Shown here one piece after another: positions 11,832 through 23,900 of a stretch of 64,000 nt of DNA (positions within the stretch are counted from its first letter, which is position 1; every line of letters begins with the position of its first letter). A program made the translations under genes and the position numbers. This DNA is from Cheiracanthium punctorium (lineage: Eukaryota > Arthropoda > Arachnida > Araneae > Cheiracanthiidae): positions 1,054,001-1,118,000 of the forward strand of contig JAWZYV010011619.1 in assembly GCA_038373885.1 (NCBI GenBank), written 5' to 3'. The notes under the pieces are model-generated. The model was not told the DNA's origin. It searched no databases and worked only from the letters and a program-made list of their open reading frames with translations.

Positions 11832-12282
11832 CACGGTTACGGTTACGGTGAAAATATTTGGAAATTTTCCAAAGGCAACACCCACTTTTTTTCCAGCAAA
11901 AGTTGATCATCGCATTGAAAAACCATAGATGGTGTTGAAACGATATACGTGTGACGAAAAATGCAATCTAAAAAACTAAAGTCAACAGAGAAAGTCTTTG
12001 ACACAATTCGCATTAATTCACTGGGATAGACGATAGAAATGTTAAGTTAACACTACGGCACTTGAAAGCTTTTAATTCCAATAAAAATAATTTCCCTCTA
12101 TTTCCTGTCATTAATTCGACGAATTTCTATTCTTTGGAAATGACTTACGTCGCCAATTTCCGTCATGCGGTTATCGCTCCAACGCCATCTTGGTTCTTTC
12201 AATTTTCTGATCAACTTTCCTAAGAAAAAAGTATACTGCTATTGAAAATTTCGAATTTTTTCAGTGCAACCGTAACCGCGGT
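11832..12282. mobile_element. Fold-back MITE, about 450 bp
   Basis: The left end CGGTTACGGTTACGGTG and the complement of the right end (CGGTTACGGTTGCACTG) are inverted copies. Deeper in, AAAGTTGATCA and CGATA..CG..TGACG blocks are also inverted, so most of the element is a diverged palindrome. There is no coding frame; superfamily unknown. Confidence 0.55.
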
Positions 12283-13101
12283 AGTTCTATTATTTTAAAC
12301 AATCTCAATCTTGATACCTTACCCCCGAATAACTATATCTGACTTTTCATCTAGATTGGTTAAACATTTGCACAAATATACGTTTTTCATAAAATAGTTG
12401 AGCGAAGACTGAGATGTCATTTATTATGGTTCATTAGCCTGTAAATACAACATAAATAGCTGTAATTCATAGTTACACTTGACAAATTCATAGTTTTTGA
12501 CAGCTTAAAAATTTCCACCGTATGCATATAAACGTAAAAAAAATGCTTTACGAGAATCTAAAAAGAGAAGAATATATAAAATGGAGAACACGTTCCAAAA
12601 ATAAATAATTTATAAGTATACATGTTTATTACTTTTTAGTATACTCTGCATTAAGTTTTCTAATTAGGGGCAGTACTCATGAAGCACTAAACAAAAAACT
12701 ACAATCGTAATTTTAATGTTGATTCTAGTGCTAACAAAAGATAGCTGTGTATTATCTTTTGTGCCGAAACTTACATGCAGTAAGTGTATGTACGTACAAG
12801 TAACATTTACTGCATCTTATGGTACAATGTATGGTATACATTCTTACACTTTTATTTTTATTTAATTTAAATTTGATTTTAAATCATTATTTTTTACTTT
12901 TAAATATAATTTATATTTATTCAACTAAAAAATTCTTCATTTGAATGATGAATAAATTTGGATTTAACATAATCTCTTACTTTTGATGTCACAGTGAATT
13001 TATAAAATTGTTACTTTATCAGATCACAGTTTTATAGTTACTTGCATCAATAATAATGTAGAGTATATAAATGCCAAAAATTACTGCAATAAAATATTAT
13101 C

Positions 13102-13102
13102 C

Positions 13103-13187
<85 letters not shown>
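13102..13187. repeat. Compound microsatellite (ATCT)n-(AT)n
   Basis: About ten ATCT units pass directly into about 23 AT units with one early interruption (ATGTAT). Confidence 0.9.
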
Positions 13188-13189
<2 letters not shown>

Positions 13190-13633
13190 CAAGAAATGTT
13201 TTTATAACTAGAAGAAAAAATTTAAGCAAATAATAATTCGTTAATACGTTTTATTTATTTCGAGATTTTGTTCAAAAAATTAACAAAAATGTCACTCCAA
13301 TATAAAACCGAATTTTTAATATAACAGCACTCAAAATTTCCAATACACTCATAGAGTGCATTTACGAAATGCTGACACAGAACAAATCCCAAAATATATC
13401 TCCTTCTTATTCCTTTTTTTACCCTCGTTCGATATGCTAGAATATATTTGTGCTGTGATAAGAATTTAGCAAGATGATGAGATTTTTTTTTTTCTTTTCG
13501 ACGACACTTAAATGGGCGCAAATCACACTAAATTACTTTTTTCCCCCTATGTCGCTTCATTTATTATCAGAATTTTTTTTTCTATTAATACATGTATTAT
13601 TTAAGATTTTCCCTTTTTTTATCTCTGTCTGTG

Positions 13634-13636
<3 letters not shown>

Positions 13637-13670
<34 letters not shown>
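13637..13670. repeat. Microsatellite (AT)n
   Basis: Seventeen uninterrupted AT units. It accounts for the tyrosine/isoleucine-rich open frame across it. Confidence 0.9.
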
Positions 13671-13674
<4 letters not shown>

Positions 13675-14521
13675 AGAATGCAGAATGGTCTTCCATGAAT
13701 TATGATTTATTATCTTTTCTCGTGAAATGTATTTATTCTGTTCAGAGTAATTGGAATAAAATAGGAACATGCATGTTTTTTTCTTAACTTACTAAAAATT
13801 GGTTATTAAAAATATTGGTTTTTCTGAATATTTAAGTTCTTTTGGTTGTAACGTATGTAAGAACCATGAGAAAACGTTTCCCTGAAGAAACGTTTTTTTT
13901 TCTTTGATGATGGATGTAATCATTTAACTAATAAGATACTTTTACGCTTGGGGGCAAATATTATAGCTTTTGACTGCTTCAAAATTTAAATTTGTGTAGT
14001 ACTTCGATTTTTATGAATATCTAGTACAATTATTTTTCTGTTTGCAAAAATATTCAAAAGTGTTTATAGATGAATCAGTCATCATAAGAATCAATGTATA
14101 TCCAAGCATATAGCCTCTGAAAAATTATTTGAATAAAAGTCAAAATTCCTACGTTGCTTCCTACGATTTCCGTTTATTAAAAGTTATTTATTATAAATAT
14201 TAATTGGGTAATATATAATTATGATTTTTCATATTACGGAGTTGTGCGTTTTTCAAAGACTAATTGATTATTTTCAAAGATAAAATGAAAAATTTCACTT
14301 ATTCTCGAATACGAATTTGAAAGGATTTTCAAGTCAAGATGCTTGATCTGAATGAAAAATTGCAATGGATGAATATACCTATGTCAGAAACACTTATTAA
14401 AAAGCATAAAGTGCAATTTTACTCTTTACCTGTATTTCAAGAAGTAAAACAAAGAATAAATGATGATAACCTGATTAAAGCCAATTACTTCTTGTTGTTG
14501 CTTCTAATGGCCTGAAATTAT
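13671..14521. other. Intergenic, nothing recognised
   Basis: AT-rich. The only structure is a short hairpin, AAAACGTTTC with its complement, near 13872-13896. Confidence 0.4.
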
Positions 14522-14950
14522 CCCTTTAACACGCAGTGTTCCCGCTCTGGGAACACCAAACTCTGACGTTTTGACTGTTGCCAGTCACGAAGAATAGATT
14601 TGATTTCTATGAAAATAGTTGCGGGTGACATAGCTCCACGAGAATCTTTTACTTTTTAGCACGTCATTTCCCGTAAAAAATTGTCACGATTATTTTTAAC
14701 AGCACTGACATCTGCTGAAAAATGGAAGGATGTGAGAACAGCTGGATAGATTGTCCAATGCTGAATAAAGGGCAGCCGTTGCCATCGCTCGACCTAACTA
14801 CTAGCAAGATGGCGGACGATCTAAACGTTCATCGCGTGCCACAGATCTAGAGACCCAACTTTGACGACAGCTGGCTGCGCTTGATCGTCCGCCATCTTGC
14901 TGGTAGTTAAGTCGAGCGATGGCAACAGCTGCCCTTTTTTCAGCATTGGG
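14522..14950 (-). mobile_element. PiggyBac-type MITE, truncated copy with internal palindrome
   Basis: The left terminus, CCCTTTAACACGCAGTG after TTAT, matches the complete copy at 23.2 kb and stays collinear with that copy's complement to about 14870. The sequence then folds back: 14755-14821 and 14883-14949 are nearly perfect inverted arms, each containing AAGATGGCGGACGATC or its complement. The far terminal repeat is missing. Confidence 0.65.
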
Positions 14951-15574
14951 AAAGGGTTGCACCTCAAAGCGTTAACCGAGAACCGGGAGGAAAATATTTT
15001 GGGGTCTCCTAATTTGGAATCAATTCCGCATGACAGACCAGCACCTGGATTAATGAGTTGTCTGTAGACAGATAACAATAATTTACAAAATTTCATGAGC
15101 AGCTCATTTGCACTAGGTACACCTGTATAATGCGTTTCTAATTTTCCGCAACAAGCATTTAGAAAGCGTAAGGACATTTGGACTTTTAGAACCAATCAGC
15201 AGCATGAGATCGTTGTCTTAGCATACATCGGAATATTCATTCTTCAAATTAGTGCTTATGAAATTTATTCATGTTTTTCAAATGCTCAACTGCTTCATTT
15301 GTGGAAGAAAAAAAATCCAATATTAATTCTTTAAAAACCTTATTTCAGTCTAAATTATGTTGGTATCAAGTACAGAAGAAATTCCTTCTGAGAAAAGCTA
15401 CTTCGGAAAATTGGCTAACTACACAGTGCTTTTAATTGATCAGTTCTAAATTAAAAATTACTTAAGTTATCTGAAGTTAATATTTGAGTCTTAACATTGT
15501 TACTTGATTTCCAGATGTCATAGTAAACCATTTACTTTTCTAGAAGTCCGTCTCATGAATCTAGAATCACCCTG

Positions 15575-15576
15575 TA
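15575..15576. mobile_element. Orphan right terminus of a mariner-type element
   Basis: AGAATCACCCTG followed by TA at 15575-15576 looks like a mariner-family right end. I see no matching left end upstream, so the rest is lost or unrecognisable. The flank from 14951 holds nothing else. Confidence 0.3.
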
Positions 15577-15598
15577 GGTCTTACACCATTGCGATATA

Positions 15599-16181
15599 CA
15601 GGGTATCCAAAAAAGGAAATCAATTATTTATTTATTAGAGATAAGTGCGCAGTGTAAATGAAAAAAAATCAAAATAAGGTAGGAGAAAAGACAACGCCAA
15701 TAAAAAAAAATCCCTCTTGTTAATTTCCAGAACACGGCCATGGTTGGGCCCAAAGCACTTGCCAAGATCCGTACAAGTGTGAGCTTTTAATTTGTTCCAA
15801 CAATTCCATGATAGCATTTCAGATTTCGCATAGAAATTATGAAAGGAAATACTTTCATTTCAATTTAGCAAAAACGTTTAGATTCAAATTCAAGTACAGC
15901 CACCCCCCCCCAATCATCTTTAAATATATCACTGAGACATTTTATGATGAAAGACCGAAATTTCGTTCATCTTCTCTCACGTGTAAGTGGCACATTTTAC
16001 TAATTTCAAATGTTGTTATCTGGGGGTCGTATACAAATTAAAAAAGCATAACTTTTTGAAAAAAAAACTTAAAGTAATCTTTTGTCCCATTTTATTTTGA
16101 GCATTTTCTCAATTTATATTGCTCACATATGACTAATGGATAAATAATTAAAACATGTTACCACCTTTTTGGGACGCTCTG
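15599..16181. mobile_element. Mariner-type MITE, 583 bp
   Basis: The left end CAGGGTATCCAAAAAAGG and the complement of the right end (CAGAGCGTCCCAAAAAGG) are inverted repeats that extend into TTATTTATnnATTAG. TA flanks both ends (15597-15598, 16182-16183). The right third is homologous to 40860-41092. No transposase frame remains. Confidence 0.7.
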
Positions 16182-16271
16182 TATAAAATATATATTTATA
16201 GGTTTGTAAGTTCGCGAATTGTCAGAGCAATTAAAAGTTCACACGTGCACGGATTTTGTCGATTGTTTTAA

Positions 16272-16381
16272 GCTCAGCCATGGCCGAGTGGATAAGACAC
16301 TGACTATGAAGGTCCCGCGTTCAGGCCTACCACGTGGGACCTTCTAACCACGTAGGCTGTCTAACTAATGGGGTTATCACA
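16272..16381 (+). repeat. tRNA-derived SINE (family A), head region
   Basis: The A box TGGCCGAGTGG at 16281-16291 is identical to that at 5.74 kb, followed by ATAAGACACTGACTATGAAGG and the B-box-like CCCGCGTTCAGGCC. It lacks the long hairpin of the 5.74-kb copy and so shows the normal spacing. Confidence 0.6.
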
Positions 16382-17614
16382 CTAACGTAAAATCCGAGCA
16401 ACTTTTTGCTAGAACAACTTTTTGGGAGACTTTAAAAGCGGGGTTATCGTTAAGGGTTGTAAAAGCAAACAAACTTTCTCCGGCGCCAAATAGTCAGGGC
16501 ATGCTAAGGTATCGCTGATTTGGGGTGTAGGTTGTTTTTTACTTATCACGACTCAGCATCTAGCATAACACTTTCGTTGGTATATTTAAATCGGATCAGC
16601 GGCGATTTTTTATTGGTTGCGATAGTTATATTGATTATATTTATGAAAAGAAAAAAATGATTAATTCATGAAATGTTTAATTCCACACTCCACTTGCACG
16701 TTGCTTTTATCACATCGAGCCAAACTTCGAACGGCAGTCGATGACGTAGTAGAAAGATTGGCCAAAATTTCGTCCGACTCGGAATTTTTTCGTATAGAAA
16801 GCAAAAAGTTGGAGATCGTCGTCGCCAATATAACGACAGAGAAAATCGGTCTAAAAGTTCTTCGGCAAGAAAGTTGATCGGATTTCTAACTACTGTGATA
16901 AACCTCTAAGGGTCGGTAGTTTTGTTCCTTTTGTTCAAGATGTAACGTGGATATGGGTTAAAACCACTTAAAAAGCCCACCGATAAAGATGCCATCCCTA
17001 TATATAAGCAGATGCCTTTTGAGATATAAGCAGATGCCCTTTGAGATATAAGAAGATGCCTTTTGTGCAGGCTTGCCATACCATGACACTTTTCTAAAAC
17101 ACTTGTTTATAGAAATCTTCATGAAATCCTTACAGCATGTTTCCCTTACCAATAACCGTGACTGATATTCTAAATTAAGTTTGAAAAATATGGATACATG
17201 GTTAAAAAAATTATAAAATAAAGTAAAGAATGAAGTGAATCCAAACTTCTGCCATTAAAAACTTTTAAATGGAATAAAGTTAGCCATATATTATATTATT
17301 TCATCCACTGCAGTATTTTTCAGTGTAATGGTAAAATTAAATAGTGCGCATTTTTTGCGCTACCTCACAAAGGTCCTCACCAAAAATTTTAAATTAAATT
17401 CGAATGAAATATTGCACTTTCTTTCGATTAACACGGCTTTTTAAAACTTCATGACTTCAATTAATTGTATATAAATTTTTGGGCATATTTCACCGTGGTG
17501 AGTTACTACAAAAAAAAAAAAAGCTCTTAACATAACTTTTCATAACGAAGTCATTTAAAATAAAACAACATGGCTGTTATTAATTCAGTTTAACCTATAC
17601 ATAGCATAAAATTG
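16382..17614. other. Intergenic with a short 22-bp tandem repeat and an unassigned ORF
   Basis: At 17001-17064 about three units of ATATAAGCAGATGCCTTTTGAG occur in tandem. The 69-codon + frame at 16668-16877 is less AT-rich than its surroundings and has a helical look (AVDDVVERLAKIS); another frame reads basic (RRRQYNDRENRSKSSS). It could be a decayed gag fragment but I cannot support that. Confidence 0.3.
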
Positions 17615-17759
17615 TACAGGGTGATCAGATTAAAAATGTACCCCTCGGTTTTTATTATTAGCCTTAAATCTGATGAATGTGGCAATTATTCCAAAACTGA
17701 AGCATAACTGTTTGAACTTTATTTGAATGTGGGAGACAAATTCCATCATTTTGGGATTG

Positions 17760-18047
17760 TTACAATTTAATTTGTGAGGTAAAGCATAAATGGAGACTCA
17801 CAATGTCACTTAATCCTGTGATAATTTTACTTTTAAAAATGTAATTTAGTTCAATTATTCGATACAGCAAATGTTGAAAATGTTCGCCATTATTTTGAAT
17901 GTAAATATGATTCAAGTTTTTAGACAGACTTCGCAACTTTGTTGGTATTATTGTCGAGATATCATCAGTTATGGTTTGTTTTAATTCATCGATGTTTGCA
18001 AGACTTCTTTGGAAACCATTATCTTTAAGATAACCCTGCACATACAA
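17760..18047 (-). pseudogene. C-terminal fragment of a mariner-family transposase
   Basis: The 95-codon frame reads VQGYLKDNGFQRSLANIDEL and ends near NNGEHFQHLL. This is the arrangement of the C-terminus of DUF4817-type mariner/Tc-like transposases as I know them: 'GYLK' after the catalytic core, a helical 'I-x-x-L-K-x-x-I-T' segment and a final N-G-x-H-F. The catalytic core is absent. It sits in the left arm of the fold-back element, reading toward its left end. Confidence 0.6.
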
Positions 18048-18272
18048 AAATTAACATGTTGAGGAATAATTAATAATGCCATGATAATGTGAAAAATTTG
18101 AATTAAATTATGTTTTTATAAAATTGAATTAAATTATGGTTTTATAAAATTAAATTATCAAAAAATTAAGTCACCTTGTGCATAATCATTTCTTTTTCAC
18201 CTCATAAATAAAGTTGCAACAGTCCCACAGTGTTGGGATTTGTGTCTACCCACTTAGAAATTTAAAGAATTA

Positions 18273-19078
18273 CAATGAAACCCCGATCTATCGTTCCCGC
18301 ATTCATCGTTTTCCAGCATTGATCGTTTTATTTCTATGGTCCCTGCGAAAATTGTATTTAAATAACGTCAAAGAAACCCGCATCTGTCGTTCATGAAAAA
18401 GTGATTTTCCCGCCTTCATCGCTGTAAATTTTTTCTCCTGACCAAAATGAAATTGAACGTTAAATGAATCCATATGGCATTCAAACTGTAATTGCTTCTT
18501 GGTATGATTTCTTGGTTTATTGATGATCAGATGAACACTGGTTGCGTGTTGAAGATAGAGTCAAATTTATTGATTTATATTTCCATTCATCAAGACAGTG
18601 AGGCATGCGGCATCCTAAACGTGGAAAAAACGTGCGATCATGCAAAAAATGAAAATAATTATGAAGCAGAGGATAATGTTCATGCCCATGAGGCTGAGCA
18701 TACACTAGTACGAAGTTTGTCTGAAGCAATAACGGTATTTGGAACTGTATGAACTTTTTTTTAATACAAACATAAAATCTCAGAAAAGGACCAGAAAAAT
18801 ATTGTAAATCTTGAAAATTTACTGTTTAATTTCCATCAAAATGATGAAAAACCCCACATAAAATTACGGATTTTTAAAAATATTTATAACTTAATTTTAA
18901 TCTCCGATTTATTTTTTTTACAAGATTGTAACAAATTAATATTTGTTGATAAACAGTTATTGTGTATATGCATAAAGATTGCTTTCTTCGTACTTTGACT
19001 CGAACCAGCATTTGTCGTCTCCCTGCATTCATCGTTTTTTCCACGCATCCCATGAGAAACGATGAATAGAGGTTCTCC
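18273..19078 (+). mobile_element. Degenerate pogo/Tigger-type element nested in the fold-back mariner
   Basis: The left end CAATGAAACCCCGATCTATC and the right end GATGAATAGAGGTTCTCC are imperfect inverted repeats, with several ATTCATCGTTT motifs just inside each end. The duplicated TA target is at 18271-18272 and 19079-19080. The open frame at 18492-18752 has an acidic tail (NNYEAEDNVHAHEAEH), as Tigger transposase C-termini often do, but no catalytic motif remains. Confidence 0.6.
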
Positions 19079-19925
19079 TACATGTATTCCAGTTTTGGAA
19101 TAGTTGACGCATCCGTAATAAAGGAGTAATAAGCAAACAGTGGATACTCTATTAAACTAATAACCCTGTAGTTTTCACTAAATTATAACAACTTTTTTAT
19201 CGGATTTTTACCTCTGCATGAAATATTTTATTACTGATTTATGTGTTTTAAATATGAAAATAACTAACTCAAAATATTTCGACATAATGAAGCGGCTTCA
19301 AATAGTAACAGAAAAAAAAAAGAATCCATCCTAACTTTGATAAACGAATTCCTTAATTGAAAGAAAAATAGTTAAATAGGATTAAAGCAGCAAATCCCTA
19401 AATCGTGACTTTTTATAGTGTGAAAATGCAATTAAAACTGACGCAAGGCAAGTTTCCATGGAAACAAGTACCTGTAACTTTAGCAGAAGTAATTTAAAAC
19501 AGATTTTTTTTTCCTCTTCATTATTCTGATTAACTAAAAAGAGAAAAGTGGAGGTGGTTAAAGATATGGGGAACAAAATTTGTCAAATGTTTGATTACCA
19601 CACTAAATATAAATTCTTAATTAAAAATATGCATTTTCTCATTATTTATATTATTTTGTTATGCATTCAAGAAAGACAGTATCAACCATACATAAACAAA
19701 AATAGATTACTACCATTTACTATTAACTAACAACATTTAGTTCGTGTACTGGCATGCATTAGCGTTAATTTTGTTCATGTATATTTGAGACTCTAAATTA
19801 ATTCTTTACAATTTCTATTTTTTTCCCTATCTTTAATTCTGAAATTTTATATTTATTAACTTATATTCATGGAGTGGAAATTAATGATTAGTGCATCTTT
19901 GAATAATTAACTACTGACTTTTGTT

Positions 19926-20460
19926 GCCATCCTTAGATTTAACCCACCCAAAAAAATTCCAATGCATTACGCTGTATGGACACGGACAGTCATTCCTTAA
20001 AGCGTATTTTAAAGGTATTCGGCTATTTCAAAAAATACGAAATTGATATACGTTTTTAAGGATTACACAATAAAGCTCTCCATTGAAAATAATGCATTTA
20101 GCATTTAAAGCGATTTTACAGGAGCTCCCAAAAGAATTCTTATACCTAATACTTCATCGGTAGTCACTATTCAAAACGTATTTTAGAGGTATTATCGTAT
20201 TTCAAATACAAGCTGATTTAAGTTATTAAGGATTACAAAATATAGATTTTCATTCAAAATCTGTGTCAGCAGCATTCATGGTTCCTCTACAGGAGCCTTC
20301 AAAAATATTCGAATAAGTTACGATCTAGAGCAGTTTATTGACATTAACTCATTTTTATAAGTTACTTCATTGAGTACAATATGAACTATTATGAGCTGTA
20401 AATAAAAATTTAAAGCTCTTTTACAGGGTCTAGCAAAATCCCATTATTAGAAATATTCAG
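19926..20460. repeat. Degenerate tandem repeat, about 174 bp, three units
   Basis: CGTATTTTAAAGGTATT (20003) and CGTATTTTAGAGGTATT (20177) are 174 bp apart with TTAAGGATTACA and TTTACAGGAGC landmarks in register. A third unit from about 20325 keeps the TTTTACAGGGTCTAGC landmark. It resembles old satellite DNA. Confidence 0.45.
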
Positions 20461-23165
20461 CAATTTTGAGATTATCCCCCAAAATCTCGCCACGTTTTTA
20501 CGAGAAATCGGCAAATTTGGCGAAAGAATGACTGTTGTGCTGGAAAGCAGCTTATAATCGAGCATTTGGAATGATCTATCATTTTTGTTCTACAAAACAA
20601 GTTCACTTTATTTGCGGTTTTAAATATGTTATTAAAAGAAATATTAACTGCATGAATGAACTGGTGGCAATCTACTTGTATATCTTAAAACAAAACTGCA
20701 AGATATTCATTATATTCCTAACAATAAAATATTGATGCATTCATTTATTTTAAACCATTTATGAGAGATACTAATCTTTATGAGAACTAAAATTAAAAAG
20801 GAAAACTATCTAGTTCGAGAAGGAATCGACAGTAATTTTGGATTACGTCCATAAGTTTATAAATAATTTTCAAAACATTTTCTCAAGCTCATCTAAAAAC
20901 TCCATTTAGTTATCACACGTTTCTTAAACCAACTATAAAAATATTAAAACATATTTGTTGGAAAACGTAATTAACCATTGTCAAAAAAAAGGAATGTAGG
21001 CACGCGCGCCTAATGCATGTATATTTGTAAAGGAGGATGTAACATTCAAAACTTACTGCCGGAAAGTTTTGTAAGTAAACTGCCGGAACGGCATTTTATC
21101 ATTCAAAAGGGCATTTTCATGTGCACTGTAATTTGAATTAGAAGAGTACGAGCTAGAAATCACTGGAGTATTATCTGGCAGAAATAGATAACTTGCAATA
21201 GTTGTAATTGCGTTTTATCTAGAGTAGAAAAATAAAAGAAATTTGAACACATATATTTTCTAAGATAAATAAGAGAACGGAAAACGTGTGGAAAAATAAA
21301 AGACAAATTCAGTGTTTATGTTTAGATTTCAAATTATAGTTCTGTTTTTGCTTTGACAAACTGATCTATGATACATGTATAAAATAAAAAGTATTTTCAA
21401 TGGGCATGCGTACATCTACCTGATCAAACAGTGTTATTTATAAAAACACATTTTCGAGAGAGCAACCTATATAGCACCACAGCCTAGTTGGAAATAAATT
21501 GTTTCTAATAAGAAAGAACTTTTGCAAATTTTGAGACAAATGTAATCATGATAAAAGAATATCGAAATACTCTTTATGTGTGATAAAAAAGGTAACTTTA
21601 TGAATTTCTTACCATTAAAGTATTTATGAATGCGAGTTGAAATATCCTATGGTGACGAAAGTGAGTTCTTTATTTAAGTATTAATTCATTGTATTTTAAT
21701 ATATAATTACTTGTAAGAGCGCGTTAGGTGTCAACATTTCTTTCCAGCTAAAAATATCTAAGGAAAGTCCCGACGAACTTGCAATAATCCGCCACTGATT
21801 TAATTTTAAATTATTATTTGAGCGAATGTATTTTTTCTCGGTGCTCCCAGTGACTAAGCCAGGCATTCGACCTATCTTAAAGGCCTTCTGTTTTATCCAT
21901 TTAATACAGATAAACAGCAGGCCGCCATAATACGGTCAACTATTAGTCACTCTCTCAGCTATCCAATGACAAAGAAGAAGCGGTATTAAATTAACCTTGT
22001 CATAGGAAACGAAGGGTTCATGAGAAATGATAAAGAAAAGACACTAAATACCGCCCGTATGAACTGCATTCGCATTTTCACCCGGTTTAGTTTTGCTCTT
22101 GTTAAAATGGCTGAAGAAGGGGTTTTTTTGCGTTGATTAATTATACCAGGTTTTTAATAACTGGGTTAGATAGGCAGAGAAAAGAGTTACGTAGCGTATT
22201 ATAAATATAAAAAATTAAAATAATTAAAGTTCTTGGTTAATAAATTAGTTATGTTTCCGTGGCAAAAAGAACACGAGTTTTAGTTAATTACACATAATGA
22301 ATGAAATTACGACCCTTTAACAATTGTAGAGGGAACAACTATTAGAGTTTGGACTTAAAATAGTAATGACAGATATTTATTTTATTCTATACTTATTTAA
22401 TAAAAAAAAGTAAAATAATGTATACCTTTATGCTTACAAGAGGTTTTATCATATTGTAAAATGTTATTTAGCATGTAATGATCACTCACACGATTTAATC
22501 GTAAAGTGTGAAAATGCGCAATATTTCCCCTTCAATATGCTCAGATTGGAATTAAACTTTTAGTTAACATTGGAATATTTTTGATACTAAAAAAAGTTTC
22601 CATATATGCACTGCTATGTAAGAGATGAGTCCATTATGAACGCTGATCAGTGACTGATTTCTAAACCATTATATTATGGTTCGGAAACGGTTTTAAAAAA
22701 TATTCAAAACTGCACATTCATGTCACAAATAGCGTCTACTTGAAGTAATTAAGAAGCACTTTAATTAGGTTTGAACGGTTTGATAAACATCCAGATATGC
22801 TTCATAAAAATTAATTAATTTTTCACAGAATACACTACACTGCAATCCATGCAGAATATCTTTTTTTTAAACGAGTAAATCCCTTTTGTTTTATTTTACT
22901 ACTTTTATGTTTGAATACAGATTTATGTACTTCTTAAAATAACTGAATGTTGCATGAAAACTTCGTTCACGTACTGGTTTTGTTATATCATTCCACATCA
23001 TGCTCGTGAACTATAACCTTTAATCAAATTTCCCTGTTCAGATGCGCACTGTCCTGTACACATAACTTCCGTAATTTAATGTATAAACTGACTACTAAGG
23101 ATTACGAGGAGGCAAGGCTTGGGGAAACGGATTTCAATGATCTTTGCATTGTGTTGTAGTGCACC
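20461..23165. other. Intergenic, nothing firmly recognised
   Basis: AT-rich throughout except 21715-22110, which is richer in G+C and holds GGCCTTCTG/CAGCAGGCC inverted motifs. I could not find splice-flanked coding sequence in it. Confidence 0.35.
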
Positions 23166-23205
23166 ATGTGAATATGCTACGCGTGAAATACTAAAGCACA
23201 TTTAA

Positions 23206-23701
23206 CCCTTAAACGCGCAGTGTTCCCGCTCTGGGAACACCAAACTCTGACGTTTTGACTGTTGCCAGTCACGAAGAATAGATTTGATTTCTATAAAACG
23301 AGTTGCGGGTGACATGCGGGTTTTCAACGCAGCTGGCTGTGCGCACTGCCAGCTGCGTCAAAAAAGGGTCTCTAGATTTGTGGCACGCGATGAACGTTTC
23401 GATCGTCCGCCATCTTGCTGGTAGTTAAGTCGAAAGAAGGCAATGGCTGCCCTTTTTTCAGCATTGGGCAAACTATCCAGCTGTTCTCGCATTCTTCCAT
23501 TTTTTCAGCAGATGCCAGTGCTGTTAAAAATAATCGTGACCATTTTTTACGGGAAATGACGTGCTAAAAAGTAAAGGATTCTCGTGCAGCTATGTCACCC
23601 GCAACTATTTTTACAGATATCAAATCTATTCTTCGTGACTGGCAACAGTCAAAACGTCAGAGTTTGGTGTTCCCAGAGCGGGAACACTGCGCGTGTAAGG
23701 T
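23206..23701. mobile_element. PiggyBac-type MITE, complete 496-bp copy with TTAA duplications
   Basis: It is flanked by TTAA on both sides (23202-23205, 23702-23705). The ends are CCCTTAAACGCGCAGTG and, in complement, ACCTTACACGCGCAGTG. The terminal inverted repeats run about 105 bp and each contains a nested hairpin, GTGTTCCC-gctct-GGGAACAC. TTAA targets and CCC-like ends are the piggyBac pattern. The interior carries CCGCCATCTTG, a YY1/Pleiohomeotic-type site. No coding frame. Confidence 0.78.
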
Positions 23702-23780
23702 TTAATCAGCATAATAATTATATATTTTGACAGCTTATATAGCAAACTTTCTTACGAAAAAAGTAAGATTGATTCTATGC

Positions 23781-23810
23781 AAGTGGACTAGTTTTTTGGT
23801 TAGTCCACTT
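23781..23810. repeat. Perfect 10-bp hairpin
   Basis: AAGTGGACTA at 23781-23790 pairs exactly with TAGTCCACTT at 23801-23810 around a 10-base loop. It lies just upstream of the mariner coding fragment. Confidence 0.6.
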
Positions 23811-23900
23811 TCAAATATGAAAACTGAAAAGCGGCATTTTGGAAATATTTTGCTTTTTCTGTATGGAAAAGTTAAAAATACCGTTTAAGAAAGAAAAAAA

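Larger units (their letters stand above)
17617..19168. mobile_element. Fold-back mariner derivative A, split by a pogo/Tigger insertion
   Basis: The ends CAGGGTGATCAGATTAAAAA and ATTAAACTAATAACCCTG are flanked by TA (17615-17616, 19169-19170). Sequence before 18271 and after 19080 is continuous when compared with the unsplit relative at 62438-63078. Both arms contain inverted copies of one transposon 3' end, so the element is a palindrome built from two such ends. Confidence 0.68.

Noticed and set aside
13102..13187. CRISPR-like direct repeats
   Set aside because: Simple ATCT/AT microsatellite with no spacers; eukaryotic context.
14821..15195. 124-codon minus-strand ORF
   Set aside because: It overlaps the inverted arm of a piggyBac-type MITE and has no conserved motif; apparent coding quality comes from the G+C-richer repeat.
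18492..18752. Host gene encoding an 86-aa acidic protein
   Set aside because: Lies wholly inside a TA-flanked pogo/Tigger insertion; more likely a decayed transposase tail.
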